This document shows, one piece after another, positions 36,008 to 44,988 of a stretch of DNA of 64,000 bases. The DNA is from Mangrovivirga halotolerans. GTDB lineage: Bacteria; Bacteroidota; Bacteroidia; Cytophagales; Cyclobacteriaceae. The position numbers and the translations under genes are program-made. The notes below the pieces were generated by a model. It had not been told where the DNA came from. It ran no database searches and saw nothing but the letters and a program-made list of their open reading frames with translations. The number at the start of each line of letters is the position of its first letter. The stretch's first letter is position 1. The DNA lies in assembly GCF_026241165.1 (NCBI RefSeq), contig NZ_JAPFQN010000006.1, positions 434,001 to 498,000 of the forward strand, in the 5' to 3' direction.

Positions 36008-37147
36008 TTATAATTCGTCTTGTAATGGTTTTAAATCAGGATAGCTTTCAGTTAGTATAGACTTTGCAGCAGTTAGACCATCTGTGGTAACTGTCCAAAA
36101 GTCTCCATCCTGACCAAGATGAGTATTTAAAATTTGGTTTATTTGTTCGATAGTAATATAAGATTGAGGAACATATTTAAGTGCTTCAATAAACATGTAA
36201 GCTTCAGAAAGTGCATGGAATTTTTCACCAGTTGGAGCTGTTTGGTTTTGAAGAACACTATTAATATAATGTAATGCGGTTGCTGCAATTACAAATTCCA
36301 AATTGTTTACAATAACCTCTCTTTGGCTATTTCGAATTCCATAATTCTTAGCTACAATAGCTGCTCTACCTGTTCTGAAAGCTTCAGAAAGACTAGTTGC
36401 AACCGGAACATGCTCATGAACATCCTGAGTATATTTTGCCCAGAATCGATCTTCTTCTACAGTTAAAGGATTCATTGGATAATCTACTGGAGCTCCCCAA
36501 TACCCGAAAGCTTCATCCCAGTGATGTTCCATGGCAGTATAATTTTTACCATCTACCAGGTTTTCGTTATCTACATTAAGTTTTGTATTACTCAAATAAC
36601 CAGTTTGAGTATTTAACATTTGGTAAATAAACACGGATCCCATCAGTCCTTTTTCAATAAACTGAACATGTTCCCAGCCTTTTTCATTTACAACAATAGG
36701 TTTAGTATTATCTGCATTTCTGTAGAGAATACCAGATTTCCCTTCTGATGCCAAGGTTTTATTAACAGCAACATCGGCACTTATTGTAGCAAGATCCTGC
36801 ATAATAGCAAGCATTTCTTGCTCTTCACCAATTGCAGTTTTGTTAAATAATTGCTTACCCGAAGTATTCAAGCTTTCATCCTGAAACGGGTTTTCAGTGT
36901 TTGAATACATATTGCTTAACTGGCTATAGCTTACTTCTTCAAAATTATGAGCCTTTGAAGCATATGCTTTTATTTCGGCAAGCATGTTGAGTCTAGCCGT
37001 TTGTCCACTGTACGATACAGATGACTGGCCATTTCTTTCAAAAGTATAGGTTGAGGGAACCTCTATGTTATTTACTGGCTCCACTGTGTCGTCGGAGCAT
37101 CCAAAAATCACTGCAGCGAATGCAAGTGGTAAAAATAATCTTCTCAT
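36008..37147 (-). CDS. DUF4856 lipoprotein
   Basis: The 379-residue product has a lipobox (VIFGCSDD, C17) followed by VPSTYTFERNGQSSVSYSGQTARLNMLAEIKAY, the typical DUF4856 start, and EHHWDEAFGYWGAPVDYP in the middle. The family is Bacteroidota-type, probably helical and imelysin-like, and commonly precedes an imelysin gene. It is the promoter-proximal gene of the operon, with a clear promoter at 37190-37221 and an operator-like palindrome at 37166-37182. A role in iron or other metal capture at the outer membrane is inferred from context. Confidence 0.85.
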   Translation of the reverse strand: MRRLFLPLAFAAVIFGCSDDTVEPVNNIEVPSTYTFERNGQSSVSYSGQTARLNMLAEIKAYASKAHNFEEVSYSQLSNMYSNTENPFQDESLNTSGKQLFNKTAIGEEQEMLAIMQDLATISADVAVNKTLASEGKSGILYRNADNTKPIVVNEKGWEHVQFIEKGLMGSVFIYQMLNTQTGYLSNTKLNVDNENLVDGKNYTAMEHHWDEAFGYWGAPVDYPMNPLTVEEDRFWAKYTQDVHEHVPVATSLSEAFRTGRAAIVAKNYGIRNSQREVIVNNLEFVIAATALHYINSVLQNQTAPTGEKFHALSEAYMFIEALKYVPQSYITIEQINQILNTHLGQDGDFWTVTTDGLTAAKSILTESYPDLKPLQDEL

Positions 37148-37165
37148 TAGCTATTAGTATTTTTA

Positions 37166-37182
37166 TTTAGACTTTTTCTAAA
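37166..37182. promoter_or_regulatory. Operator-like palindrome TTTAGA-N5-TCTAAA
   Basis: A perfect 6-base inverted repeat with a 5-base spacer lies between the -7 element and the start codon of the DUF4856 gene, over the likely transcription start. This position suits a repressor. The shape resembles metal-dependent repressor sites such as those of DtxR/MntR proteins (inference); it does not match the classic E. coli Fur box. Confidence 0.6.
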
Positions 37183-37189
37183 GACAAGG

Positions 37190-37221
37190 CAAAACTACAC
37201 CTTGTTTAGAATTAATCCAAA
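37190..37221 (-). promoter_or_regulatory. Promoter of the DUF4856-imelysin-HTTM-TonB operon
   Basis: Read on the minus strand: TTTG (37218-37221), 20 bases, then TAGTTTTG (37190-37197). Both elements and the spacing fit the Bacteroidota consensus TTTG-N17-23-TANNTTTG. It lies wholly in the 82-base gap between the antiporter gene and the operon. Confidence 0.75.
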
Positions 37222-37229
37222 TAAGAACA

Positions 37230-39158
37230 CTAATCTTTTTCAAATCTTAAACTTACTTCTTCAAGACTGTCTTTGTCACCAACTAAAGTTACCAGATCGC
37301 CTTTTCTAAGACGTGTATAGCCATGGGAAATTATCAGATGTCCGCGTCTCTTAATAGATAAAACAATTACATCTGCAGGAATAGAAATATCCCTTAAAGC
37401 CATTCCATGAAGTTCATCACTAACTAGTTCGAGTTCTATGGTATCTTGATGCTCCTGCATACCTAATATCAGACTAGTTGCTTCCGGAGAACGAACATAG
37501 TGATCAAGCAGAGATAGAATAGCTGTTCCAGGCTCAATGATTTTAGCTCCCAATTCATGAAATTTATTGAAAAAATATCGATCATTTAGCTTTACTACGA
37601 TTCTATCAATTCCAAATTTTTCATAGACCTCCTCACAAATTTGAAGGTTTTCTTCATCCGTTCTCATTAGAACAACAGATTCTACCTTTTCCATTCCTAA
37701 GGCATCAAAATATATTTTATTAAATTTTGGTACGATGACCTGATCAAAACCCTCTGTGATCCCATCTAGTGTTTCATTTTCAAGAGTAACTATTTTAGCA
37801 TTCCACTTATTTTCTTTAAGTACCTGAGATAGACTAATAGCCTGCCTGTCATTTCCAAAAATCAATACATCACGAGATCCTTCAAATCCTTTCAACGCAC
37901 CTTTAGTGTGAGCTTCTCCTGCTTTTTGTATATAATATTTATATAAAGGAGGGCCCACAAACTGATTAATTACTATCAATGCAATCATTGTTGTGGAAAA
38001 TATTTGTTGCCATTCGCCAAAAACAACAAATGACTCTGTAGTCAACGACAGTGCAACTCCCGCTTGAGTAATGTATGGCATCCAACTTCTAAATGTAACA
38101 GGCCAACTAAAACGACTAAGGCGTCCCACTGATATCGAGCCGGCAAACAACGCAATTATCCTTATTACAAAAAGGCCTAATGCAATTGGCCATACTTGTA
38201 ATAAAACATCAACCGATACTGATGCTCCGGTAAGGGTAAAAAATATCAAATAGATATATGGACCCAAATCATGAATTATCTTTGAAAAGGCTAATCTCTG
38301 CCTACTATAGTTTGTTACCTGAAAACTAGCAACGATACAAATCAATAAAGGCTCCAGATAAACTTCAATATGAAAGAAGTAATCAAATACATGTTTAACA
38401 AAATCGGTAAATCTAAAAATCCCGAATCCAAAAAATAAAATTAAGGCACCGCTAGCTTTAAAATCAAGATTAAACTTTAATACTTTATCGATTAAGACAC
38501 CTAAAAAATACCCGATTGTGATCGTTACAATAAGGTTTGCACATAATAGGAGAACAAACCACCCGCTAAATTCCTGACCAAGCAATAAAGATTGAACTAT
38601 GGAAAAGCAAACAGCAAAAACCATTATTACCAGCACATCCTTAATAACGATTACCCCCATGGAAATTCTGGTTAATGGTCCATGGGCTCTTAATTCATTA
38701 ACCACTGCGATTGCAGCTTCGGGACTCCGGGTAATAAAAATTGTAGCCGCTAAAAGACTAACTCCAAATTTTATCTCAGAAGAAACTTCCGATAATACTT
38801 CCAAGTTATTTACAAGCCAGAAAATCAGCCCGAAAGAAACTAAAAAGGTCACTAAAATTTGACCTAATGTTTGCCAGAAAATAGCCTTCCCGGAAGTTCG
38901 AAGTTCTTTAATTTTTAATTCATTACCTGCAGCAAAAGCAATAAAGGCCAGACACAGATCAAATAAATATTCAAGCCTGATAATAGAATGGGATGGAATA
39001 AGATTAAATATAAAAGGCCCTGCGACTAAACCAGAAATTAACAGGCCTGTTATTCTAGGCAGACCTAACCGACTTTGAATAAATTCCGCTATTTTCCAGG
39101 CAGCAACTGCCACAATCGCAAAACCACCAAGAGCTACCCAAAAATTTAAATCAAACAT
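37230..39158 (-). CDS. KefB/KefC-type cation:proton antiporter with RCK domains
   Basis: The 642-residue protein has a CPA2-type membrane domain of about twelve helices (residues 5-405), then a TrkA-N/RCK domain (about 425-545) and a TrkA-C domain (about 565-640). It resembles K+/H+ antiporters that adjust cytoplasmic potassium and pH. In the RCK nucleotide loop the usual GxGxxG reads GNDRQA, so NAD(H) binding may be altered. It is transcribed alone, and the iron-type operon downstream has its own promoter. Confidence 0.87.
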   Translation of the reverse strand: MFDLNFWVALGGFAIVAVAAWKIAEFIQSRLGLPRITGLLISGLVAGPFIFNLIPSHSIIRLEYLFDLCLAFIAFAAGNELKIKELRTSGKAIFWQTLGQILVTFLVSFGLIFWLVNNLEVLSEVSSEIKFGVSLLAATIFITRSPEAAIAVVNELRAHGPLTRISMGVIVIKDVLVIMVFAVCFSIVQSLLLGQEFSGWFVLLLCANLIVTITIGYFLGVLIDKVLKFNLDFKASGALILFFGFGIFRFTDFVKHVFDYFFHIEVYLEPLLICIVASFQVTNYSRQRLAFSKIIHDLGPYIYLIFFTLTGASVSVDVLLQVWPIALGLFVIRIIALFAGSISVGRLSRFSWPVTFRSWMPYITQAGVALSLTTESFVVFGEWQQIFSTTMIALIVINQFVGPPLYKYYIQKAGEAHTKGALKGFEGSRDVLIFGNDRQAISLSQVLKENKWNAKIVTLENETLDGITEGFDQVIVPKFNKIYFDALGMEKVESVVLMRTDEENLQICEEVYEKFGIDRIVVKLNDRYFFNKFHELGAKIIEPGTAILSLLDHYVRSPEATSLILGMQEHQDTIELELVSDELHGMALRDISIPADVIVLSIKRRGHLIISHGYTRLRKGDLVTLVGDKDSLEEVSLRFEKD

Positions 39159-39234
39159 ATTGCCGGCCTAAAAATTTTATAAAAATGAAATCCCAGCCTA
39201 ATATAAAAAGGGATTTGAATAAATTAAAATCGAA

Positions 39235-39705
39235 TTAATCAGGAATATGAATAGGAACTGAAGTATCTGTTTTAATATCATCTAAAATAAACCAGCTATG
39301 TACCTGCGCTATGTTTTCCATAACGGCGAGCTTATTAACAACAAACCGTTGATAAGCATCCATATCATCTACACAAACCTTTAACAAATAATCCATCACC
39401 CCTGCCATATGATAACATTCCATTACTTCTTTTAATGGTAATACTTCCTTTTCAAATTGCTCGATCATTGGTCTTTGATGAGATGTAAGCGTTACTGAAG
39501 CAAAAGCCAGTATTTCCTTCCCGATTTTTTTCCTGTCAACCAACGCTACATACTTCTTGATATATTTTTGCTTTTCAAGATACTTTATTCTTTCATACAC
39601 AGGAGTAATACTTAAACCCATTGAGCCTGCCAGTTCTTTCATGGTAAGTTTACCATTTTGCTGAAGAGCATTTAGTATCCGAAGGTCTGTCAGATCTAAT
39701 TTCAT
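39235..39705 (-). CDS. Lrp/AsnC-family transcriptional regulator
   Basis: The 156-residue protein has an AsnC-type helix-turn-helix (residues 4-50: LRILNALQQNGKLTMKELAGSMGLSITPVYERIKYLEKQKYI) and a RAM ligand domain (about 65-145). Such proteins sense amino acids and often control a divergent metabolic gene. Here the divergent neighbour is a Cys/Met-metabolism PLP enzyme, and a 14-of-15 match to the E. coli Lrp box lies in between, so methionine or a related amino acid is a plausible effector. Confidence 0.92.
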   Translation of the reverse strand: MKLDLTDLRILNALQQNGKLTMKELAGSMGLSITPVYERIKYLEKQKYIKKYVALVDRKKIGKEILAFASVTLTSHQRPMIEQFEKEVLPLKEVMECYHMAGVMDYLLKVCVDDMDAYQRFVVNKLAVMENIAQVHSWFILDDIKTDTSVPIHIPD

Positions 39706-39755
39706 AAGTCGATCATAAATATTTTTCTGAAGAACAATCTATTTATCTCTCAATA

Positions 39756-39770
39756 AAGAAAATTTTTCTG
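39756..39770. promoter_or_regulatory. Lrp-type box between the regulator and the PLP lyase gene
   Basis: AAGAAAATTTTTCTG matches the E. coli Lrp consensus YAGHAWATTWTDCTR at 14 of 15 positions, and its core AGAAAA-T-TTTTCT is a perfect palindrome. It lies 51 bases from the regulator start and 68 bases from the lyase start. Confidence 0.65.
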
Positions 39771-39790
39771 TTAAATGTAAAAAAAAATAA

Positions 39791-39805
39791 ACCTTTTCTA
39801 AAGGT
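39791..39805. repeat. Small palindrome upstream of the PLP lyase gene
   Basis: ACCTTT-TCT-AAAGGT is a perfect 6-base inverted repeat with a 3-base centre, 32 bases before the start codon. It could be a second regulator site or a leader hairpin; the sequence does not decide. Confidence 0.35.
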
Positions 39806-39837
39806 AGTGCATTTCTCCATAATTATTTTCATCATGC

Positions 39838-41106
39838 ATGAAGAACAACCCAAATAAGAAATATATGAAGCCAGAAAGCTTAATGATGAGTTACGGTTAT
39901 AAACCGGAATTATCTGAAGGAGCCTTAAAGTGTCCGATTTTTTTAACGTCTACATTTGTTTTTAAAAATGCTGAAGAGGGAAAAGCATTCTTTGAGGTAG
40001 CTTACGGATTAAGGGAAAAGAAAGAAAATGAGGAATTGGGATTGATCTACTCCCGTTTAAATAACCCGGACTTAGAAATTCTGGAAAACCGACTTACATT
40101 GTGGGATAATGCGGATGATGCAGCTGTTTTTGAAAGTGGTATGTCTGCGATCAGTACCTCAATGCTGACATTTTTAAATCCCGGAGATACTTTATTATAC
40201 TCAAACCCTTTATATGGTGGGTCTCATCACTTTATAAACCATGTATTAACAAGATTCGGAATTAATATCATTGATTTTAATTCGACAGATTCCAAAACAG
40301 ATATTCTAAACAAATTAGAAGAAAAGGGATTGAGTGATTCGGTTAAAATGATCTATGTGGAAACACCAGGTAATCCTACTAATTCGTTGATTGATATTAA
40401 TATGTGTTCTGAGTTATCTAAAGAATTAAGTAGTGAAGAATCAAAAACTTTACTGGTAGTAGATAACACCTATCTAGGGCCTGTATGGCAAAACCCGTTA
40501 AATCTTGGAGCAGATTTGATTGTCTATTCCGCAACAAAATACATAGGTGGCCATAGTGATGTTATAGCCGGAGCAGTTTTGGGTAATAGTAAATTGATGG
40601 CTGAGATAAAAGGTATGAGAACATTCCTGGGTAATATGGCCGGCCCCTGGACAGGATGGTTATTAATGAGGAGTCTTGAAACTCTCAAAATGAGAATGGA
40701 AACTCAGGCAGTTAATGCAGCTAAGGTTGCTGAATTTTTAAATGCTCATCCAAAAGTTGAAAAGGTTTATTATCTCGGAAACCTATCTGCTGAAGAAAAC
40801 CCCAAGGAATTTGAGATCTATAAAAACCAATGTAAAGGGCCAGGGGCGATGATCAGTTTTGATATAAAGGGAGGTGAAAAAGAAGCGTTCAAATTCCTGA
40901 ATAATTTAAAACTAATAACTTTAGCTGTTTCCTTAGGTAGTACAGAAAGTTTAGCTGAGCACCCGTTCAGTATGACTCACGCTGATGTGTCGACTGAAAT
41001 AAAAGAATCAGTATCGATTACAGAAAGACTTGTTAGATTAAGCATTGGTGTAGAAAACCCGGATGATATTATTTCAGATATCAAACAAGCATTGAATAGT
41101 ATATAA
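39838..41106 (+). CDS. Cystathionine gamma-synthase / methionine gamma-lyase family PLP enzyme
   Basis: The 422-residue enzyme has the Cys/Met-metabolism PLP fold: YSRLNNPDLEILENRLTLWDNADDAAVFESGMSAI, ETPGNPTN, and the Schiff-base lysine K234 in SATKYIGGHSD. The C-terminal ITLAVSLGSTESLAEHPFSMTH is typical. Members of this long subgroup are often methionine gamma-lyases, which degrade methionine to methanethiol, 2-oxobutyrate and ammonia, but gamma-synthase activity cannot be excluded. The start could also be ATG 39865. Control by the divergent Lrp-type regulator is likely. Confidence 0.86.
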   Translation: MKNNPNKKYMKPESLMMSYGYKPELSEGALKCPIFLTSTFVFKNAEEGKAFFEVAYGLREKKENEELGLIYSRLNNPDLEILENRLTLWDNADDAAVFESGMSAISTSMLTFLNPGDTLLYSNPLYGGSHHFINHVLTRFGINIIDFNSTDSKTDILNKLEEKGLSDSVKMIYVETPGNPTNSLIDINMCSELSKELSSEESKTLLVVDNTYLGPVWQNPLNLGADLIVYSATKYIGGHSDVIAGAVLGNSKLMAEIKGMRTFLGNMAGPWTGWLLMRSLETLKMRMETQAVNAAKVAEFLNAHPKVEKVYYLGNLSAEENPKEFEIYKNQCKGPGAMISFDIKGGEKEAFKFLNNLKLITLAVSLGSTESLAEHPFSMTHADVSTEIKESVSITERLVRLSIGVENPDDIISDIKQALNSI

Positions 41107-41130
41107 TACCCCTTCATCAATAAACAACAA

Positions 41131-41156
41131 AAGGCTGTCAAATGACAGCCTTTTTT
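41131..41156. terminator. Intrinsic terminator after the PLP lyase gene
   Basis: Stem AAGGCTGTCA / TGACAGCCTT with a very short loop is followed by a T6 run. It lies 20 bases ahead of the end of the convergent racemase gene and is A-rich on its left, so it may act in both directions. Confidence 0.85.
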
Positions 41157-41176
41157 ATTTTATATCATTTTGTAAA

Positions 41177-42250
41177 TCACTCTACAACTTTCTTTTCAAT
41201 ATAATTTGAATTTAAAATACTTAGCGCTCCCATATATTTTAAATCAAAAGCAACGAGGTCGCCAACTTTCATATCCCTATCTGTCTCTCCCAGATCAATA
41301 ATTAGCATATCTGAACTGGCTCCCGAAATTGAAAGATCTCCATCTTCGGGAATTAAGTAGTCAGGATCGATATCTAGCAACCCGATATCAATAATTGCCC
41401 TGTAGCTGCTCTGACCATAATCTTCTTCTTTGATCTTAAATGTTTCGCCACTAGGATTTTCATCTAAAACTCCAATTGGAACTTTAGGCTTTTCAGTAAT
41501 TTCAATAATTTCAGTATATAATTTGAAGACATCGTGCTTCATGCCTTCAACCTGTTCCCCTGTGAAAAGATTATTTCCGAAATATAAGATTTCCCCTACT
41601 CTAAAGTGATTTATACCTACAGGAACCTGATGTTTAAATAACAGAGGAACTACTACAGAAGTACCTCCGGTAACCCATGGAATTTTTACATTAAATTTGG
41701 TTTCAATCAACTGCTTATAAAGGCTAAGTTGAACCAGCTTATCTGTTGAAGGCATTACACCATATAAACAGTTAAGATTTGAACCAATCCCGGTCACTTT
41801 AATATTTGGCAATTTGAAAACCGAGGCATAAAAATCCATGAGCTCTTCACCCATCACACCTTCTCTAAGATCGCCAAGTTCGATCATTATTATTACCTTA
41901 TGCTGCCTGTTTTGTTTTACAGCTTCTTCACTGAGCCACTTAATTGTTTCATATTCAGTGTTAAAACTGGCATCTGCATATTTTACGATTTTGGATATGC
42001 TCCTTTTGGCAGGGGGTTTAATGTATACAGTTTCAACTTCGGGATTTAAAGACTTAACCTTTTTTAGATTAGAAATCCGACTATCACATATCTCGGAAAT
42101 GCCAAGATTTATGATCTCCTGTAAATACTTTTCATTTCCACATAACAATTTCGAAACAATTGCCCAATCAATATTATTCTCTCTAAACAGATTATTAAGA
42201 AATTGATAGTTATGCTGTAATTTTGATTTATTGAGTGTTAGATAAGCCAT
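41177..42250 (-). CDS. Alanine/ornithine racemase-family PLP enzyme
   Basis: The 357-residue fold-type III enzyme has an N-terminal alanine racemase-like barrel with PLP lysine K34 (WAIVSKLLCGN) and a later GGTSVVVPLLFKHQVP and HFRVGEILYFGNN. It belongs to the group that contains ornithine racemase of amino-acid-fermenting clostridia. The substrate here is inferred, not shown. It is the last gene of a five-gene operon, one base after the alanine racemase gene, so two related racemases are made from one message. Confidence 0.82.
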   Translation of the reverse strand: MAYLTLNKSKLQHNYQFLNNLFRENNIDWAIVSKLLCGNEKYLQEIINLGISEICDSRISNLKKVKSLNPEVETVYIKPPAKRSISKIVKYADASFNTEYETIKWLSEEAVKQNRQHKVIIMIELGDLREGVMGEELMDFYASVFKLPNIKVTGIGSNLNCLYGVMPSTDKLVQLSLYKQLIETKFNVKIPWVTGGTSVVVPLLFKHQVPVGINHFRVGEILYFGNNLFTGEQVEGMKHDVFKLYTEIIEITEKPKVPIGVLDENPSGETFKIKEEDYGQSSYRAIIDIGLLDIDPDYLIPEDGDLSISGASSDMLIIDLGETDRDMKVGDLVAFDLKYMGALSILNSNYIEKKVVE

Positions 42251-42251
42251 T

Positions 42252-43403
42252 TTATTTTATAAATCTGGGTATGTCTAGTGGTAAACGGGTGAGTAATTCG
42301 TAATTGAGCTGATCACTCAACTCTCCAAAAGAGGATACTGTAACTTCAAGGTCACCCTGATCACCTATTATTACAACCTCATCTCCAATGGAAACATTTT
42401 CAACTCCGGTAACGTCAATTTGAAGACAATTCATATTAACAATACCAACAACTGGTAATCTTTCTCCCCTTATTAGTACACGTCCGGTGTTACTTAAAGT
42501 TCTGCTAAATCCATTTGCATAACCAATTGGAACAATAGCAATTTTCATATCATGTCCTGCCAAATAGGTAGTTCCGTAACCAATATATTCACCGGTTTTA
42601 ACCTTCTGAATACTCATAATATAGCTTTTCCAGTTAATCAGTCTCCAAAGTGGACTTTCCTTGATCGCTTTATTTTTCAGGTATTCAATGAAAATTTCTC
42701 TACTCGGCCAAAAACCATATTGTAAAATCCCAACTCTGACCATGTCAAAATGCATTGAGGGATATCTAATCATTGCCGCTGAACAGCAAGTATGGTATAT
42801 CTCTGGTTTAACACCAGTTTCTTCACAATGTTTTTTGACATTTAGAAATATTCTGCATTGATCTTCTATCCGAACATAGTTTCCAATGCTTTCTGCCCCT
42901 GCAAAATGGGTACACAACGCTTTGAATTTAAGTGTATCTTTATTTTTCTCAAAAAAACTTAATACATTATCTATCTCCTCTGGAGTAAACCCGGTTCGAT
43001 TCATTCCGGTTTCAAGCTCAACATGACAGAGAGCTTTTTTTCCAAGTTTTTGAGCGACATTCTTTGCTTTTTGTAATCTGATTTGTTCAAAAACAAAAAA
43101 CTCTATCTCATTCTTAATCACCCATTCAAAATCATTTTCATTTACATCTCCCATTATCAGGAGAGTACAGTTTTCGTCTTTAATTACATCATAAACACGC
43201 CTCGCTTCATAAGAGCTATATACAGAAAAATGATCAACTCCGGCATTAAGCGCGATTTTTACGAACTCTTCAATGCCATGGCCATAAGCATTGCCTTTAA
43301 CAACACTTGAAAACACAGTATGCTTACTTATCTGGCTTTTAATAAATTCCAGATTGTGTTTATAGGCCTCGGTATTAAGTTCAATGCAAGACGAATGGTT
43401 CAT
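42252..43403 (-). CDS. alr: Alanine racemase
   Basis: The 383-residue PLP enzyme has K36 in SSVVKGNAYGHG, the second catalytic tyrosine region GEYIGYGTTYLAG, and PIGYANGFSRTL. It interconverts L- and D-alanine. The gene overlaps the end of the M20 gene by 23 bases. Because it sits in a transporter/amidohydrolase operon rather than with murF, it may be catabolic or substrate-specific rather than the housekeeping enzyme; I cannot tell whether another alr exists. Confidence 0.9.
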   Translation of the reverse strand: MNHSSCIELNTEAYKHNLEFIKSQISKHTVFSSVVKGNAYGHGIEEFVKIALNAGVDHFSVYSSYEARRVYDVIKDENCTLLIMGDVNENDFEWVIKNEIEFFVFEQIRLQKAKNVAQKLGKKALCHVELETGMNRTGFTPEEIDNVLSFFEKNKDTLKFKALCTHFAGAESIGNYVRIEDQCRIFLNVKKHCEETGVKPEIYHTCCSAAMIRYPSMHFDMVRVGILQYGFWPSREIFIEYLKNKAIKESPLWRLINWKSYIMSIQKVKTGEYIGYGTTYLAGHDMKIAIVPIGYANGFSRTLSNTGRVLIRGERLPVVGIVNMNCLQIDVTGVENVSIGDEVVIIGDQGDLEVTVSSFGELSDQLNYELLTRLPLDIPRFIK

Positions 43404-44538
43404 TCAACTGATTTTTTTGATCAACTAAATCCATGAACATTTCTATGGATGGACGTATTATTTCATCAGGGAAATCATAATCAGGATTATGTAGTGCAGA
43501 GACATCTTCTCCTGCTCCAATTCCAAACATGGCGCCACTAAATTTATCTGTAAAAAGTCCGAAATCTTCTCCCCACTTGAATGGCAGATCTATTTCTTCA
43601 TATTTTAAACCGCATTTATCAGAAGCGTTTTTAATCGCATTGACTGCATGTTCATCATTAACATTAGCGAAAAATGATTCCGTCCAATCAATTTCATAAT
43701 TAATTTTGCCATCGCAAACTTCTCTGACTATTTCCTTTACACTTTTTTTGAGCCCCGCCATTCTGGCGTTGAGTTTAGTCCTCAAAGTATAATGCAATTC
43801 TCCATAACCAGCACTTACCCCATAACTAGTATTACCTACATGAGCATACACCGGAGTCATTAGTTGAAAATCATTATTACTTAAATCTGGATTTTCCAAC
43901 TCTGCGAATTGGCTGATTAATTTACTGATAAAGCCCATCGGATTGATTCCATGCTCAGGTTCAGCAGCATGTGCAGTAACTCCTTTTAGTTTTATTATAA
44001 TGCTATCTGCAGCACAAGAAAAACTGCCTTGCTTGCAAAGTATTTTTCCTCTTTCTACGCCTGGAATATTATGTAAAGCATACACTACATCCGGATTTAC
44101 TTCTTCAAACAAAGGATCATCTATCACTGCTCTTGCTCCATGGCCATTTTCTTCGGCTGGTTGGAACAGCAAGTGGACTTTCCCTTTTTTTATTCCAGTC
44201 TGATCAAGAAGCCTGGCTGTACCTAAAATAATTGTAGTATGGCCATCGTGCCCGCAAAGATGGGCTACACCTTCATTTACCGAGCTATATTCAAGATCAG
44301 ATTCTTCCTGAATAGGTAAAGCGTCGATATCGCCTCGCAACATTATTTCCGGTCCGGGTTCATCTCCTTCGAAAGTAACGATGACTCCTGTTTTACCTAT
44401 TGAAGAAACTTTACCACGCTCAATTAACTCGAGCCTTTTTAAAATCCATTTTTGAGTTTGCTTTTCATTATCTGAAAGTTCAGGATGCTTATGTAAAGTC
44501 CTCCTGAACTTCACAAGATCGTCAATCTTTACTTTCAT
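43381..44538 (-). CDS. Cytosolic M20-family amidohydrolase
   Basis: The 385-residue enzyme has no signal peptide and shows RGDIDALPI, the metal motif HLCGHDGHT (C95, H97, H100), QPAEENGHGA and KWGEDFGLF. It is an M20D-type hydrolase, a group that removes acyl groups from N-acyl amino acids (hippurate, N-acetyl-diaminopimelate or indole-acetyl amino acid hydrolases). It overlaps the GNAT gene by 4 bases (ATGA). Its pairing with an acetyltransferase and two racemases suggests work on N-acetyl or D-amino acids, which is inference. Confidence 0.88.
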   Translation of the reverse strand: MKVKIDDLVKFRRTLHKHPELSDNEKQTQKWILKRLELIERGKVSSIGKTGVIVTFEGDEPGPEIMLRGDIDALPIQEESDLEYSSVNEGVAHLCGHDGHTTIILGTARLLDQTGIKKGKVHLLFQPAEENGHGARAVIDDPLFEEVNPDVVYALHNIPGVERGKILCKQGSFSCAADSIIIKLKGVTAHAAEPEHGINPMGFISKLISQFAELENPDLSNNDFQLMTPVYAHVGNTSYGVSAGYGELHYTLRTKLNARMAGLKKSVKEIVREVCDGKINYEIDWTESFFANVNDEHAVNAIKNASDKCGLKYEEIDLPFKWGEDFGLFTDKFSGAMFGIGAGEDVSALHNPDYDFPDEIIRPSIEMFMDLVDQKNQLNEPFVLH

Positions 44539-44975
44539 ATGTTTTTAAATCTCATTTCAAGATACTTATTGGTAAAACCGATCTTTTCATATAAAAATTT
44601 AGCAGGATTATTTGGCTCCACGTGTAGCGCTATATCTCCTTTTGAGACTTCAATTGCTTTTTGCATTAATTTTTTACCAAGTCCGGCTCCTCGTTTATCT
44701 CCATGAACAGCGATATATACAAGGATATTTTCTGGAATATATCCGCCCATTCCAGTTTCATTCAGAACTACGGCTCCAACAATTTTATCACCATCTGCTC
44801 CCACAACAATATTCCCGCCACGGTCAAATACATAATTTATTGCTTTGAGTATATCAGACTTATCGTCTCCAAACTCATCAAGGTGTTCTGCTAAAAATGT
44901 AGCAATAGCATCATTAGTAAATATGCTATCTTCACCTGTCTTACTATTAATTACTGTTAATGTTGTTTCTGCCAT
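44535..44975 (-). CDS. GNAT-family N-acetyltransferase
   Basis: The 146-residue protein has the GNAT acetyl-CoA loop KRGAGLGKKLMQKA (R95 to G100) and a late LHVEPNNPAKFLYEKIGFT, typical of motif B. It likely transfers acetyl to an amino group of a small molecule. Within the operon it lies between the symporter (13-base gap) and the M20 amidohydrolase (4-base overlap), so the acetylated compound may be the amino acid handled by those enzymes. Confidence 0.85.
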   Translation of the reverse strand: MAETTLTVINSKTGEDSIFTNDAIATFLAEHLDEFGDDKSDILKAINYVFDRGGNIVVGADGDKIVGAVVLNETGMGGYIPENILVYIAVHGDKRGAGLGKKLMQKAIEVSKGDIALHVEPNNPAKFLYEKIGFTNKYLEMRFKNI

Positions 44976-44988
44976 TTTAAAAGCTGTT

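Noticed and set aside
39771-39837. Possible SAM or methionine riboswitch before the PLP lyase gene
   Set aside because: The leader is short and shows only one small palindrome; none of the conserved cores of SAM riboswitches is visible.
44619-44624. CACGTG core as a further parS site
   Set aside because: The arms do not match and it lies within the GNAT coding sequence.
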